Below, piece after piece: positions 44,150-62,689 of a DNA stretch of 64,000 bases. The notes beneath the pieces are model-generated. The model made no database searches and had not been told where the DNA came from. It saw only the letters and a program-made list of their open reading frames with translations. The translations under genes and the position numbers were made by a program. The stretch is from contig CM065699.1 in NCBI GenBank assembly GCA_017654935.2, positions 19,037,496 to 19,101,495 on the forward strand. The letters are read 5' to 3'. The number at the start of each line of letters is the position of its first letter. Within the stretch, counting starts at the first letter, position 1. This stretch comes from Phymorhynchus buccinoides. Lineage: Eukaryota; Mollusca; Gastropoda; Neogastropoda; Raphitomidae.

Positions 44150-46262
44150 GACATAGCCCTATTAAAACTGAAAATTGTTATCTGAAAATGTCCTATGATG
44201 TTCCTATTAAAACTGAAAATGTCCCATTATGTTCCTATTGAAACTGAAAGTGTACCATTATGTTGCTATTGAAACTGAAAATGTCCCATTATGCTCCTAT
44301 TGAAACTGAAAGTGTACCATTATGCTCCTATTAAAACTGAAAATGTCCCATTATGTTCCTATTAAAACTGAAAATGTCCCATTATGTTCATATTAAAACT
44401 GAAAATGTCCCATTATGTTCATATTAAAACTGAAAGTGTTCCATTATGTTCATATTGAAACTGAAAATGTCCCATTATGTTCCTATTAAAACTGAAAATG
44501 TCCCATTATGTTCATATTAAAACTGAAAGTGTTCCATTATGTTCATATTGAAACTGAAAATGTCCCATTATGTTCATATTAAAACTGAAAATGTCCCATT
44601 ATGTTCATATTAAAACTGAAAATGTCCCATTATGTTCCTATTAAAACTGAAAATGTCCCATTATGTTCATATTAAAACTGAAAGTGTTCCATTGTGTTCA
44701 TATTAAAACTGAAAGTGTTCCATTATGTTCCTATTGAAACTGAAAGTGTCCCATTATGTTGCTATTGAAACTGAAAGTGTTCCATTATGTTGCTATTGAA
44801 ACTGAAAATGTCCCATTATGTTCCTATTGAAACTGAAGTTGTCCCATTATGTTGCTATTGAAACTGAAAGTGTTCCATTATGTTGCTATTGAAACTGAAA
44901 ATGTCCCATTATGTTCCTATTGAAACTGAAAGTGTACCATTATGTTGCTATTGAAACTGAAAGTGTACCATTATGCTCCTATTAAAACTGAAAATGTCCC
45001 ATTATGTTCATATTAAAACTGAAAATGTCCCATTATGTTCATATTAAAACTGAAAATGTCCCATTATGTTCATATTAAAACTGAAAATGTCCCATTATGT
45101 TCATATTAAAACTGAAAATGTCCCATTATGTTCCTATTAAAACTGAAAATGTCCCATTATGTTGCTATTGAAACTGAAAAATGTCCCATTATGTTCATAT
45201 TAAAACTGAAAATGTCCCATTATGTTCCTATTAAAACTGAAAAATGTCCCATTATGTTCATATTAAAACTGAAAATGTCCCATTATGTTGCTATTGAAAC
45301 TGAAAAATGTCCCATTATGTTCATATTAAAACTGAAAATGTCCCATTATGTTCCTATTAAAACTGAAAAATGTCCCATTATGTTCATATTAAAACTGAAA
45401 ATGTCCCATTATGTTCATATTAAAACTGAAAAATGTCCCATTATGTTCATATTAAAACTGAAAATGTCCCATTATGTTCATATTAAAACTGAAAATGTCC
45501 CATTATGTTCATATTAAAACTGAAAAATGTCCCATTATGTTCATATTAAAACTGAAAATGTCCCATTATGTTCATATTAAAACTGAAAATGTCCCATTAT
45601 GTTCATATTAAAACTGAAAATGTCCCATTATGTTCATATTAAAACTGAAAATGTCCCATTATGTTGCTATTAAAACTGAAAATGTCCCATTATGTTCATA
45701 TTAAAACTGAAAAATGTCCCATTGTGTTCATATTAAAACTGAAAATGTCCCATTATGTTCATATTAAAACTGAAAAATGTCCCATTATGTTCATATTAAA
45801 ACTGAAAATGTCCCATTATGCTCCTATTGAAACTGAAAATGTCCCATTATGTTGCTATTGAAACTGAAAATGTCCCATTATGTTCATATTAAAACTGAAA
45901 ATGTCCCATTATGTTCATATTAAAACTGAAAAATGTCCCATTATGTTCATATTAAAACTGAAAATGTCCCATTATGTTCATATTAAAACTGAAAAATGTC
46001 CCATTATGTTCATATTAAAACTGAAAAATGTCCCATTATGTTCATATTAAAACTGAAAATGTCCCATTATGTTCATATTAAAACTGAAAAATGTCCCATT
46101 ATGTTCATATTAAAACTGAAAATGTCCCATTATGCTCCTATTGAAACTGAAAATGTCCCATTATGTTGCTATTGAAACTGAAAATGTTCCTATTGAAACT
46201 GAAAATGTCCCATTATGTTCCTATTAAACCTGCAAATGTTCCATTATGTTGCTATCTGTCAG
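44150..46262 (+). repeat. Large 31/32 bp minisatellite, about 2.1 kb
   Basis: The unit is CATATTAAAACTGAAAATGT plus CCCATTATGTT, with variants at 'TTCAT/TTCCT/TTGCT' and 'AAAACTG/GAAACTG'. From about 45,170 to 46,130 many units have one extra A (AAAAATG), so 31 and 32 bp units alternate and form a 63 bp dimer. That dimer keeps frame and explains the long KLKMSHYVHIKTEKCPIM-type frames, which are not genes. Confidence 0.95.
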
Positions 46263-46354
46263 GACAATGGAATTTGACATTGGGGGACTTTGTCCCTTTG
46301 GTTTCTGCAAGAGCCAGGACATTTATTTCATTATGAATTTCCTGTTTCTTGCTT

Positions 46355-46632
46355 CAGGACAGTTTGTTCAGAGTACATAAGACTTTACATAAGAGTTTAT
46401 AAGACCTTCAAAAATAATCAAAAATGAGGATTTTATCCAGGATCTTTATAATTTCAAATGCCCCAAATGGCCCTTAAGGCGTAAAATCGCTATTTTTCTC
46501 TCTCTTTCTCTCCAAAATGAGGTCTTAATGTTATTACTTACAAAGAAGGGCAATGTCTCAGAGAAGAAGTAGGTCTTATGTGGGAGGGAGTCTTATAATG
46601 GGAGGTCTTATAAGGGAGGTTCCACTGTATGT
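46355..46632. mobile_element. MITE-like repeat (family D), copy 2
   Basis: It contains ATGAGGTCTTAATG, AAGAAGGGCAATGTCTCAGA and ends GGGAGGTTCCACTGTA, like 222-403. The left end near 46,360 is degenerate. Confidence 0.55.
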
Positions 46633-46907
46633 GCTTTAGTTCCCTATTCAATGTTTCTTATTGAGAAACTTTAAACGTGTTTCTGAGAAACAAGACATCA
46701 GCCTGATTAACAAACGTCTAACTTGAAAAACAAAAGAAATATTTGTTTATTGTGGATTATGTGCTTGCTATATTAAGAGTAATAACAATTGTAAATGAAC
46801 TGCACACATATGATTGAAACATATAGATGTAATGAGACATGCGCCTTAGATAAAACATCTTTGAAATACATGGCGGTAAAATAATCGTTTGGGGTCAGTC
46901 AGCTAGG

Positions 46908-47153
46908 TTAACCCTTTCACCGCCAATGTCGCATTTTTGCACCACAATGATTTAACACTCGTGTCATTAAAACTCTTGAATCAGGGTCTATTATTCAATA
47001 ATATTGTGCTCCTAAATTTGGGCAGTAAGGATTGACCCTATTCTAAATGTGTCACAGAAAAATCGCACAATATTGCAGATGAAATATTTCTGTAACCAAA
47101 ATACATTTTATGGAAACGTTTGGTTCAAAGATGGCTGGCGGTGAAAGGGTTAA
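46908..47153. mobile_element. piggyBac-like MITE, 246 bp
   Basis: It is bounded by TTAA on both sides. The termini are TTAACCCTTTCACCGCCA and TGGCGGTGAAAGGGTTAA, an 18 bp inverted repeat. TTAA duplication with CCC...GGG ends is the piggyBac signature. This copy lies opposite to that at 47,295 when compared internally. Confidence 0.85.
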
Positions 47154-47294
47154 AGAGAATTAAAGTTCCCATAGACATTTATGTGCATAGTTAGTGAGCA
47201 GTTCACTGTGTCTAGGCCTTGATGTTGGAACCAACCCTCTCTTTCCATTGCCTTCACCTCCCCCAACCGAAGTCGCATAAAGTAAGCTTAACAC

Positions 47295-47540
47295 TTAACC
47301 CTTTCACCGCCAGCCATTTTTCAGCCAAAAAATCAATTAAACTTAGCTGGGTAGCGAAAAACATTTTATCTGTAATATTAGGAAATCTTCTGTGACATGC
47401 ATAACACTAGACCTGTCCTTACCTCCCAAAATTAAGAAATAGGGTCTTTGGATAACAGGCCTGGATTTGATGCCTTTTTAGTGACATGGGTGTTAAACCA
47501 TTGTGGTGCATAAATGCGACATTGGCGGTGAAAGGGTTAA
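47295..47540. mobile_element. piggyBac-like MITE, 246 bp
   Basis: It has the same length and the same 18 bp termini as 46,908-47,153, both bounded by TTAA. The two lie only 141 bp apart in opposite internal orientation and could pair as a large hairpin. Confidence 0.85.
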
Positions 47541-48221
47541 ACACACACAGTGACAAACAATGAACACTTAAACACACATAATGACATGGAATGAACACAC
47601 ACACACAAAATGACATGTGCACTAAAACACACATCTTGAATAAGCACAGACACATAAGCACACATATTTATCCCAATTTACAAACAACAATAAGAAGATA
47701 ATAACAGCCTGTACAAATCACTCATGCCACATTAAAGATTTCCTTGGTTCTTCTTAAGCTTTAAAAAATATATTTTTATTGTAAAAAAAATCTTTGAAAA
47801 CGACTGGATATAAGTCTATATGATAATTACTGATTACTTAGAACTCTGCATCAATAAAACAGAAAAAAGAAGCGGAATGAATAAATGAAGTGCATATTGA
47901 CTATTCTTCTGTGTACACCAATCAATCATTATATCGGTATCTGATTTGCAGTCTAACACTCAATACCACAAATTTACAATCATTATATTGATATCTGATT
48001 TGCGGTCTAGCACTCAATACCACAAATGTATGAATGATGGAATTGGAAATGAAAAAAAGTCAATTTACATAGAAGAGATTTTGTCATGTTTCCTGCACAA
48101 ATATTGAATAGCTAAAACCATTATAAAGAGAGATTCTTACTGCATAATATAAATAGATTTAAAAGTATCTAAAACATCTGCACTTTTATTTTTAAAACAT
48201 GATAATGGTAATTTTTGTTGT
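47541..48221. other. No gene seen
   Basis: AT-rich DNA with a CA-rich stretch at 47,545-47,660 and a short local duplication (TCATTATATCGGTATCTGAT and TCATTATATTGATATCTGAT near 47,927 and 47,979). Confidence 0.5.
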
Positions 48222-48368
48222 CGTACTCTGGCTTAAAGACTCCAGGGATCATCCCAACAGCCGAAGCTCTTGAACACTGTAGTACACATGCACCAGCTAG
48301 GGATGAGAACATGTGTGTGACCGTTTTTGATTACCACACCACGTGGGCAGCCACACTCTAACTTCGGA
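48222..48368 (+). repeat. Dispersed repeat family G, copy 2
   Basis: It matches 2422-2572 and 54,643-54,790: CATCCCAACAGCCGAAGCTC, CACCAGCTAGGGATGAGAAC and CACGTGGGCAGCCACACT. Confidence 0.65.
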
Positions 48369-48879
48369 GGAGGATAATGGTAATGAACCAGAAGATTCAT
48401 GAATGTCATTTCCAAGAAAATGGTCCCTTTCCCCCTTCTCTTGACTTTTGTAATAGCTGTTCAAAACTGCAGTTTAGTTCATTCTGCTTCATGATAGTTT
48501 ACACATGCATGCGTGTGCATGCAAGTACACACGCAGCCATGCGCACAAACACATACACACAGCCATGCACATTAAAAGTATTACTGTAAAGGTACAAAAT
48601 CAACTGATACACCACTGATACAGATCAACTGATACACAATTAACTGATACAGATAAAAGTGAAAACTGACAAATCAGCTCCAAAAATACATAAGAAAATG
48701 AATGTACACTAGTGCCTTCACCGATGTACATTAAAAACTTACAAAATACATTCTTGGATAAGAAATGGAAAAAGAGGAAAAAAGTTTGGATTTGTTAGGG
48801 ACACACACACACACATTCTTTCTTTCCAAAACGGGAAATTGTGGGAGTGAAGATGTTGACAATCAGAATACAGTATAAA

Positions 48880-49345
48880 ATCAATGACAAACACAGTTAC
48901 ACACAATATAAAATCAATGATAAACCCAGTTACACACAATATAAAATCAACGATAAACAGTTACACACAATATAAAATCAATGATAAACAGTCACACACA
49001 ATATAAAAACAATGATAAATACAATTACACACAATATAAAAACAATGATAAATACAATTACACACAATATAAAATCAATGACAAACACAGTTACACACAA
49101 TATAAAATCAATGATAAACCCAGTTACACACAATATAAAATCAACGATAAACAGTTACACACAATATAAAATCAATGATAAACAGTCACAATGATAAATA
49201 CAATTACACACAATATAAAATCAATGATAAATACAACTACACACAATATAAAATCAATGATTAACCCAATTACACACAATATAAAATCAACGACAAACCC
49301 AATTATACACAATATAAAATCACCGACAACCACAATTATCATGAG
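48880..49345 (+). repeat. 30-33 bp tandem array
   Basis: About 15 copies of TTACACACAATATAAAATCA followed by ATGATAAACAG or ATGATAAATACAA. Open frames over it (NIKSMINTITH-type) are repeat artefacts. Confidence 0.9.
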
Positions 49346-49948
49346 CAAATGTTTGTGCCAATGGAATGAATCTGATGATCCAGTAGTACCGGTACATATA
49401 TGTATAATATATTATTCACAATTTTCCGATTATTATTTCACATTTATTTACAAACTGCAGCGAGAAACATGTTTACATTTATAAATACAAATCAGTCCTG
49501 CATAATATCTATACAGCACAAACACACGCACACATTGCATTCACATATTTATATGCACCATACGGTGATACACATTATAATTTAAATTTTTGTGCATCAG
49601 TATCAGAGAGAAAGAAAAGGAAAAAAAATTAATACAAATCTGTTATGTATCGATCTCTGTACAATTTGCATAAAAACACACACTCACACACATACAAACT
49701 ACACCACCTCCTCCTCCTCCCTCAAACAACTTGCACCCCCCCCCCTCCCTCTCCAACCCCTTCCCTTTGAAAATGTTAAAAGAAAAAAACAGAAAATTAC
49801 AGCAGCCAGCCTATCCTACCACATTAAACGATATATTTAATTAGCATAAATTATAATTAATGTTTTTTTATTTACAACATATCACCACCAATAATCAATG
49901 TAAGAGATAATTTGGAGAGAAGAGAGAGAATCTGAATAAAGGCTCGAG
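49346..49948. other. No gene seen
   Basis: AT- and CA-rich sequence with a C-rich patch at 49,733-49,747. Confidence 0.5.
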
Positions 49949-50244
49949 GGTTGTGCTCATTACACACAGATACCTCATGCCCTTATCCGCAAAAAAAAAA
50001 GAAGTAAGTTTTTTATATAAAAAGCGGATAGGATAAGCGCATGGGCATACTTTTCCGACTTTCTTTTACTTTTGGCTTCATACATTCAGTTGGCCAACGT
50101 TTTAGCTGGACAAAGATTTTTATAATAAATCGAAATATCGCTCTTAACAGTGTTGCTGATTTTTATTTCGTCTTGTCTGAAAAAAATTATTTTACTTATT
50201 TGCGGATATGCACATGAGGTTTCCGCGTGCAACAAGCACAAAGC
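49949..50244. mobile_element. MITE with about 44 bp imperfect terminal inverted repeats
   Basis: The left side has GTTGTGCTCATT, then ATACCTCATGCCCTTATCCG and CAAA. The right side has TTTGCGGATATGCACATGAG, then GT and AACAAGCACAA. It is about 296 bp and non-coding. Confidence 0.65.
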
Positions 50245-50403
50245 CTTATTCTATCAAAGGATTATCTCCCCGCATGGAGGTGTAATAACAAAACTTGGCG
50301 CCTGAATAGGAGAGGAGTTTGCTAAAAAAAAAATGTTTAAGGCTTTGGTGAATTTTGTCTGCCACCTGTCCTCGTTTGATTTTCTTTAAACGCACAGGAG
50401 AAG

Positions 50404-50711
50404 CCCCCTGTGGGGATACCGGGGGGTCTTTTGCATAAATACTTCCCCCACCTTCTGTGCTTGTAACTTCCTCTAATCTGTCACTCTCTTTGACTCCGCC
50501 TTTTCCCTTTGCTTACTATCATCTGCTATCTTTCTGCCTTACCGGTCCATTCTCCTGCCTTTTTTCACAAAACACTTTCAAAAAGATTTCCTCCAGCCAA
50601 AGTTGGACTTGCTGGGCCTAACTCTTTCTTAGTTAACGGCATAACGGCAGCATGACGCATCTGCGCTCATTATTGATAGGAAACTGTCTGAGCGATCGAA
50701 GAAGAAGAAGA
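50404..50711 (+). repeat. Dispersed repeat family A, copy 3
   Basis: A nearly full copy from GTGGGGATACCGGGG to CTGAGCGATCGAAGAAGAAG. Confidence 0.7.
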
Positions 50712-51127
50712 CACAGGAGAAGGAAGAAGCGTTTTTCAAAATGGTTACAGAAAGGAAAGCTGAAAATATCGGTAAGCACATTCACGACATTGTGACTCCA
50801 TCACACAGAATAAAAAAAATTATTATTTTTCTTAAATAATCACAGAAACTAAAACTGAATATAATTATACTCTATCATGAGAGTGACTTTCCGATTATAC
50901 ATACATAAACATTTCCAGCATGACCACTCACTCGCATTTACAAATAATTCGTGTTCCCTCTTTAAACACAGCATTTGAAGAAAAAAAGGTTCTGTGGATT
51001 TCATTGATCTCAAAGACTAAACAAACTGACAAACAACATAACCAGCAGATAGTAACACTGAGAACAAAACTATGAGCATGCGTCCCCTATGTGGAAATGT
51101 CATGACCTGGTGAACTGGGCCCTTTAC
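50712..51127. other. No convincing gene
   Basis: At 50,741 an ATG opens a short frame (MVTERKAENI) that ends at a GTAAGC donor-like site. With no downstream partner exon seen, it is not called. Confidence 0.4.
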
Positions 51128-51518
51128 ATTAACGCATTCGCATCTCAACGATTTTGAATTATAAAAGAAACCCTCACAAATCACACCAGCCATACACACA
51201 AACAAAACAGACATAAACAAAAACAGAAATGAAAGAAGATTACAGGTTTTTACTTCAGGTTTAGACATGATAGGGAAGTGGTAGATCAGACTTTTTTTTA
51301 TATATAGACTTTATATATATAGAAAAACTCCCTACTACCCCACTTCAAACCACTACAAATACATAGTAAGAGGCAAAAGTGTGGTCTAAGGGAGCGAAGC
51401 GAGCTTAGAAGTGACCAAAGTGTGGCGTGCACACAGATTTACTTCCCTTGAGACAAATTCATCAAATTGACAGCTTTATATTAATTCCGGCCATGTATGG
51501 GTGGAACGACTTGAATTA
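51128..51518 (+). repeat. Dispersed repeat family H, copy 2
   Basis: It is collinear with 31,056-31,445, including ACGCATTCGCATCTCAACGA and TTTTTACTTCAGGTTTAGAC. Confidence 0.75.
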
Positions 51519-52149
51519 ATTAATGGCTAATACCATTGGCTGAAATTAACCTCAAGTTGGGGCCAACAGTAAAATACAATAAATGATTTTTCTTCAGTAA
51601 TAGAAAATCAAAGAACAGCTCAGTCTAATATGACTAGGACTCAAACTGAGGGACTTTTGCACCCGCTCTTAGTGCCGTAGAAGGGCCTTGGGGAACGGTC
51701 GCCGACACTATGTTAGCGCTCCACAAGTGATTTGGGTCTAAAGTGGGGATGTCTACTGTAAAGAAAACCCTCTCCATTCAAACCAAATTCAAGCCCAACC
51801 CTCCATAATAGTTAGTCTCCTCCTGCTATCTGCAAGGCATGGCCAGAAACGCCTAACTGGCACACACATATTGGGCCCTTTTTTATGTTGAGGTTTCTTT
51901 TCTCTCTCTCTCTTTTTTATGTTTCTTTTAAACGATGCAAACAATTAACATAAGGATGAATGAATTTCTGGTGGAAGTTGGAAAGAGATCTTGAATCGGC
52001 TGAAATCTCCCCTTTCCTCCCCCGCCTCTTCTCCAACTCTACATGTCATCTCTTCTGACGTCAGCGTTCTGAAACGTAATGTCAATTAAACCAATCTGAA
52101 GCACTGATGCATTGAAGCGATGCTTGTCAACTGCATGAGTGATCCTGGG
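51519..52149. other. No gene seen
   Basis: Mixed sequence with a TC-rich tract at 51,896-51,915. No coding frame is recognised. Confidence 0.45.
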
Positions 52150-52265
52150 AAATTTCAAAAATCCTGCAAGGCAGGGGTCCAGGGGCCGCCCAAACCCCAG
52201 CGGAGTGCAGGGACAGCACCCCTCCTGGGGGTTCCGGGGGGCAATGCCCCCTGGAAACTGAAGGG
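52150..52265. repeat. GC-rich repeat end, 'GGGGTCCAGGGGC...GGCAATGCCCCC'
   Basis: AGGCAGGGGTCCAGGGGCCG, then CCCCTCCTGGGGGTTCCGGG and GGCAATGCCCCCTGG. A degenerate copy is at 59,280-59,340, and the GGCATTGCCCCCC phrase also occurs in the hAT element at 55,008. It is probably the end of a DNA transposon family. Confidence 0.45.
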
Positions 52266-52682
52266 AAACAACAGTTTCCAATGTAACTGACAGGCTCTCG
52301 TTGCACTTTCATTTCTGGTTAAACTTCATGACCTCTACAACCAGCAAAATGTATCTTTTCAAATTCTCATAACCCGGCGACGCCGGCTCCAGGCAATAAC
52401 AAAATCCTGAACTTCAGGACATCCTGAAAGCAGAAGCATCCATGCAACTGTTCAGTAGCCTACGGCCAACGCTAATTCACCCAAAATTAAGGTTCCACAA
52501 GAAGAATGAACAGCCAATATATTGAAATGATAAGCAGTGTAGCCGTAGTAGTATGTAGTAGTAGTAGTCTGAAAGAGACCATAATAGTTTGAGATATCGG
52601 TAGCTAGTCTAAATGGACACTATAAATAGTCTAATGCAAGTTAAGAAACCCACTAACATTAACATTCAAACAAACAAAAGGC

Positions 52683-52914
52683 CCCGGTGGGGATACTGGG
52701 GGTCTTTCATACAAATAGTTCCCCCACCTTCTGGAAGTTCTGTGCTTGTAACTTCCTCTAATCTGTCACTCTGCCTTTTCCCTTTGCTTACTGTCATCTG
52801 CTATCTTTCTATCTTACTGGTCCATTCTCTTGCCTTTTTTCTATAAATTCTTACAAAGATTTCTTCAGCCGAAGTCGGACATGGGGCCCAACAAAAAAAA
52901 AGAAAAAAAAGAAG
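52683..52914 (+). repeat. Dispersed repeat family A, copy 4
   Basis: GTGGGGATACTGGGGGTCTT, CCCCCACCTTCTGGAAGTTC and CTTGTAACTTCCTCTAATCT, with an A-rich 3' end. Confidence 0.7.
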
Positions 52915-53137
52915 ACAATTTCACATTAAAACAACACAATCACCAATCCTATAATTCCACAAAAAAACCTGACAGTGAACAAAACAGTCACTTTCTGTTT
53001 TCGCCCGTTTTCGTATATTAGCTAGACCGCGGATGTTTCATTCAAGAATGGCGGAGAAAGCATGTTTTAGCTTTAGTGTATGCATGTGCTGTGCGTCATA
53101 TACGGTGTAGTGAGTGCATTGTTTTGGTCACCCCTGA

Positions 53138-53210
53138 TTTAAGACCCCCCTCTTTTACGACCGATTTTTCAAGATTTTTCAAAGGTCTTAAAAGAGGGGG
53201 TCGACTGTAC
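53138..53210. mobile_element. Very short MITE-like fold-back, GTCGACCCCC ends
   Basis: TTTAAGACCCCCCTCTTTTA and TTTTAAGAGGGGGTC-type text face each other around CGATTTTTCAAGATTTTTCA, ending GAGGGGGTCGACTGTAC. The same terminus opens the element at 63,896. Confidence 0.5.
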
Positions 53211-53524
53211 AATAGTTACTGACACACATAAAACGCACCAACATTAAAATATTACTCAGAAAAAGTAAAGATAAAAACAATATGCACATCAAAGTTCACA
53301 ACTTCTTCTCACACTAAAAGAAAATAACTCATACGTAACACACACAATGGAATTAAACCTTTATATTTAGAGTTCTGTCAATCTTCTCCTTATGTGGGAG
53401 GAAATGCTGATAGTGCATAAAATAAAAAGACACATCACAGTTTTGTTGGAAATATTCAGCAGACATATTAAGAAAGAAAGAAAGAGAACAAAATAAAGGG
53501 GAATGAATGTTTAGGAACAGCCAA

Positions 53525-60267
<6,743 letters not shown>

Positions 60268-60536
60268 CTGCATCACACAAACAGGACATCATTTAACTCG
60301 TTCAGATCATGACATTGCTGCTTCAGACCAACATTGCTCCTAGCCCTGGATTAGTTAGAAAAAAACTGCTAAAGAAAATAAAAAGTGAGCAAAACAAAAA
60401 TCAACATCTTTTACACAAACAAAATATCTGTAGCCTTGGTTGACAGACATTAGGCGGGTGCAGGCAGGCACTCTAAATAACTCTAGTTATTATTCAACAT
60501 TTTCTTTTTTATGGACTCATTTTATTTTATTTTCCT

Positions 60537-60656
60537 GGGCCTGTATTCACATTGAGATAGTATGAGACGTATCATCATGATATCTTAGAAGTCCTTCTAA
60601 AAAAGTAGGATATCATGATGATAAGTCTCATACTATCTCAATGTGAATACAGGCCC
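60537..60656. mobile_element. Near-perfect fold-back palindrome
   Basis: The left arm 60,537-60,584 begins GGGCCTGTATTCACATTGAG. The right arm 60,609-60,656 is its inverse over 48 bp with one mismatch, around a 24 bp loop. It is a hairpin MITE or a recent inverted duplication. Confidence 0.85.
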
Positions 60657-60695
60657 TGTTCATTTGTGCTTGTTTATGCAGTGATTCATGCTTGT

Positions 60696-60945
60696 TTAAC
60701 CCTTTCGCTGCCAGCCATTTTTGAGCCAACATTTTCTATTAAACTTACATGAATAGAGAAAAGATTTTGTCTGCAATCTGGGGGGGGGGATTCCTCTGTG
60801 ACATGCTTAAAATAAAGCCTATTCTTACCTATTCAAATCAAGAACACAAGATCGTTGGACAACAGACCCAGATTTCAAGGCTTTTTATGACATGGGTATA
60901 AATCATTATGGTGCAAAAATGCGACATTGGCGGTGAAAGGGTTAA
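60696..60945. mobile_element. piggyBac-like MITE
   Basis: TTAACCCTTTCGCTGCCA opens it and TTGGCGGTGAAAGGGTTAA closes it. The interior matches the 46.9 and 47.3 kb copies. Confidence 0.83.
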
Positions 60946-60965
60946 TGTAGTCATGCTGAAAATAG

Positions 60966-61115
60966 GAATTGTTCGGAAATAATTAAGGGGAGTAATTTCA
61001 TGGTGTGTGGGAGTGATCTTGCCCAATTCAATCGGTGAAACAGGGGAAGTTACTCTACCATCAGGTAGATCCCCAACTCTCGCCTCGTGTGCTTGAGTAG
61101 ACATACATCACTTAT
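60966..61115 (+). mobile_element. MITE family F, 5'-end fragment
   Basis: It starts TTGTTCGGAAATAATTAAGG and shares CACAGGGG-type text (AACAGGGGAAGTTACTCTAC) with 1765-2163, but breaks off after about 150 bp. Confidence 0.65.
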
Positions 61116-61545
61116 AGCCTAGCGGTCCCAGAAAAAATAAAGGAACAAATTCCAAAAGAAACTTTTTTCATTGCATCTTTAAGAAGGGCCTTTGAACATG
61201 CCTGAGAAAAAAGTGTAGAAAAATGTACACCGGCAAAAGTACCAAAAATGTTAAGCCGAAAATGGAACTCTTTCTTTGGTTGCGGACGCTTAAAATCCGA
61301 CGCACACTTACGTCACGCGGAGCGATGAAGACGGGAACTACGAATGGGGAACGTAATGAGAAAGCTACTATGGAGTGCACCAGTGGCCAAATAATCGCGT
61401 TTCTGCAATGGTAACATATAAAATCTTTTATGCTGCCCATCATTTATGTTTTTAAAACTCTTTTTTTCTCTTTAATCCATGTGGTCACTACTGTGTGATC
61501 TACGTTTTCTGTTTTGCAGTAGATCTAGATCTATATAGACTAGAT
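61116..61545. other. No convincing gene
   Basis: A 63-codon open frame at 61,223-61,414 is basic and has no recognisable motif. It ends at a GTAAC site. Confidence 0.4.
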
Positions 61546-61555
61546 CTAATCTATA

Positions 61556-61841
61556 ATGTGATTGTGTATGTGCGTGCGCGTGTGCGCGCGCGTGTCTGAG
61601 TGTTTTCGCGCGCGCGTGTGTGTGTGACTGTGTGTGTGTAACTCTGTGTGCGAGTGTAGGCCTATGTGTGTGTGAGACTTAGTGTGTGGATGTGTCTGCG
61701 CGTGCGCGTGTCTTGTGTGCGCGCACACGTGTCTGTGTGTGTGTGTCACAGTGTGTGCCGTGAGACTTAGTGTTTGTGTGTGTGCATGTCTGTGTGTGTG
61801 TGTGTCACTGTGTGTGCGTGTGCGCGCTTGTGTCTCTCTGT

Positions 61842-61905
<64 letters not shown>
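61556..61905. repeat. GT/GC-rich then (GA)n microsatellite
   Basis: About 300 bp of interrupted GTGTGCGCGTG, then about 40 bp of AG. The CG-alternating parts could form Z-DNA. Confidence 0.9.
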
Positions 61906-61907
<2 letters not shown>

Positions 61908-61959
61908 TTATGTGTGCGTGCAGGGTCGGACCAAGTGATTCGCAAGGGGAGGCTTCCGG

Positions 61960-61992
61960 GGGGGTGGGGGGGGGGGGGGGGGGGGGGGGGGT
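61960..61992 (+). repeat. Poly-G tract
   Basis: About 33 bp of G with few interruptions. Shorter G runs lie at 62,112-62,126 and 62,226-62,236. Confidence 0.95.
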
Positions 61993-62264
61993 GTATAGGG
62001 TATAGGGAACTGCAAAGGTTATAGACTGATAAGATGGGACATTTTTGTAAGTTAAAAATTAAGCCATTATCTCACTTTTCAGCTTTGTAGAAGGTACATG
62101 CTGAGGGGAAGGGGGGGGGGGGGGGAGTTCTTGAGTTCTTGTGTGTGTTGGTTCTTTAGTTTAACGTCTGTTTTCCTAAGTGACATTAGACAAACACAAA
62201 ACAAACAAACAAACAAACAAAAAAAGGGGGGGGGGGAGAGAGGTGTGTGTGCGTGCGCGTGTGT

Positions 62265-62610
62265 GTGTTGCTTTTGAGATTCGTAACCGTGATGACCCAA
62301 CCATGAAATTTGACCTTGACAACCAGATTTTTAGTTTTTGCGTTATGTATTTCATGATCAAGCTATAAGTCACGAACTAATGAATAGAATCGCATCAAAT
62401 TTTATGTGGTTGTGTATCACGTTGTAAGAATTACAGTAATTTGAAATAAATATTACTATGCTAATCTTGGTCTTGGTGTTTTACCTTGAAAATCGAAATT
62501 GCTTCCTATTTATGGCCATTGGCCATTGTCTTTGCCTAGGGCCTACAACATTCAAACTTCACGTGTTAATGCGTTTGGCAGGCTTGCAGACTGGGTCATT
62601 GATTTTGCAT
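62265..62610. repeat. Dispersed repeat family E relic
   Basis: TTTGACCTTGACAACC, TTTCATGATCAAGCTATAAG, CATCAAATTTTATGTGG and ACATTCAAACTT phrases match the 8.8-9.9 kb block. Confidence 0.45.
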
Positions 62611-62689
62611 AACATGGAAGGACAACTTGTCAAGGACTTCACTTTTAAGAAAAAAATCAGGCTGTGAGCATGGACATTAAAGTCAATGC

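Noticed and set aside
45128..45861. KLKMSHYVHIKTEKCPIM-type repeat protein
   Set aside because: It is an artefact of the 31/32 bp minisatellite dimer.
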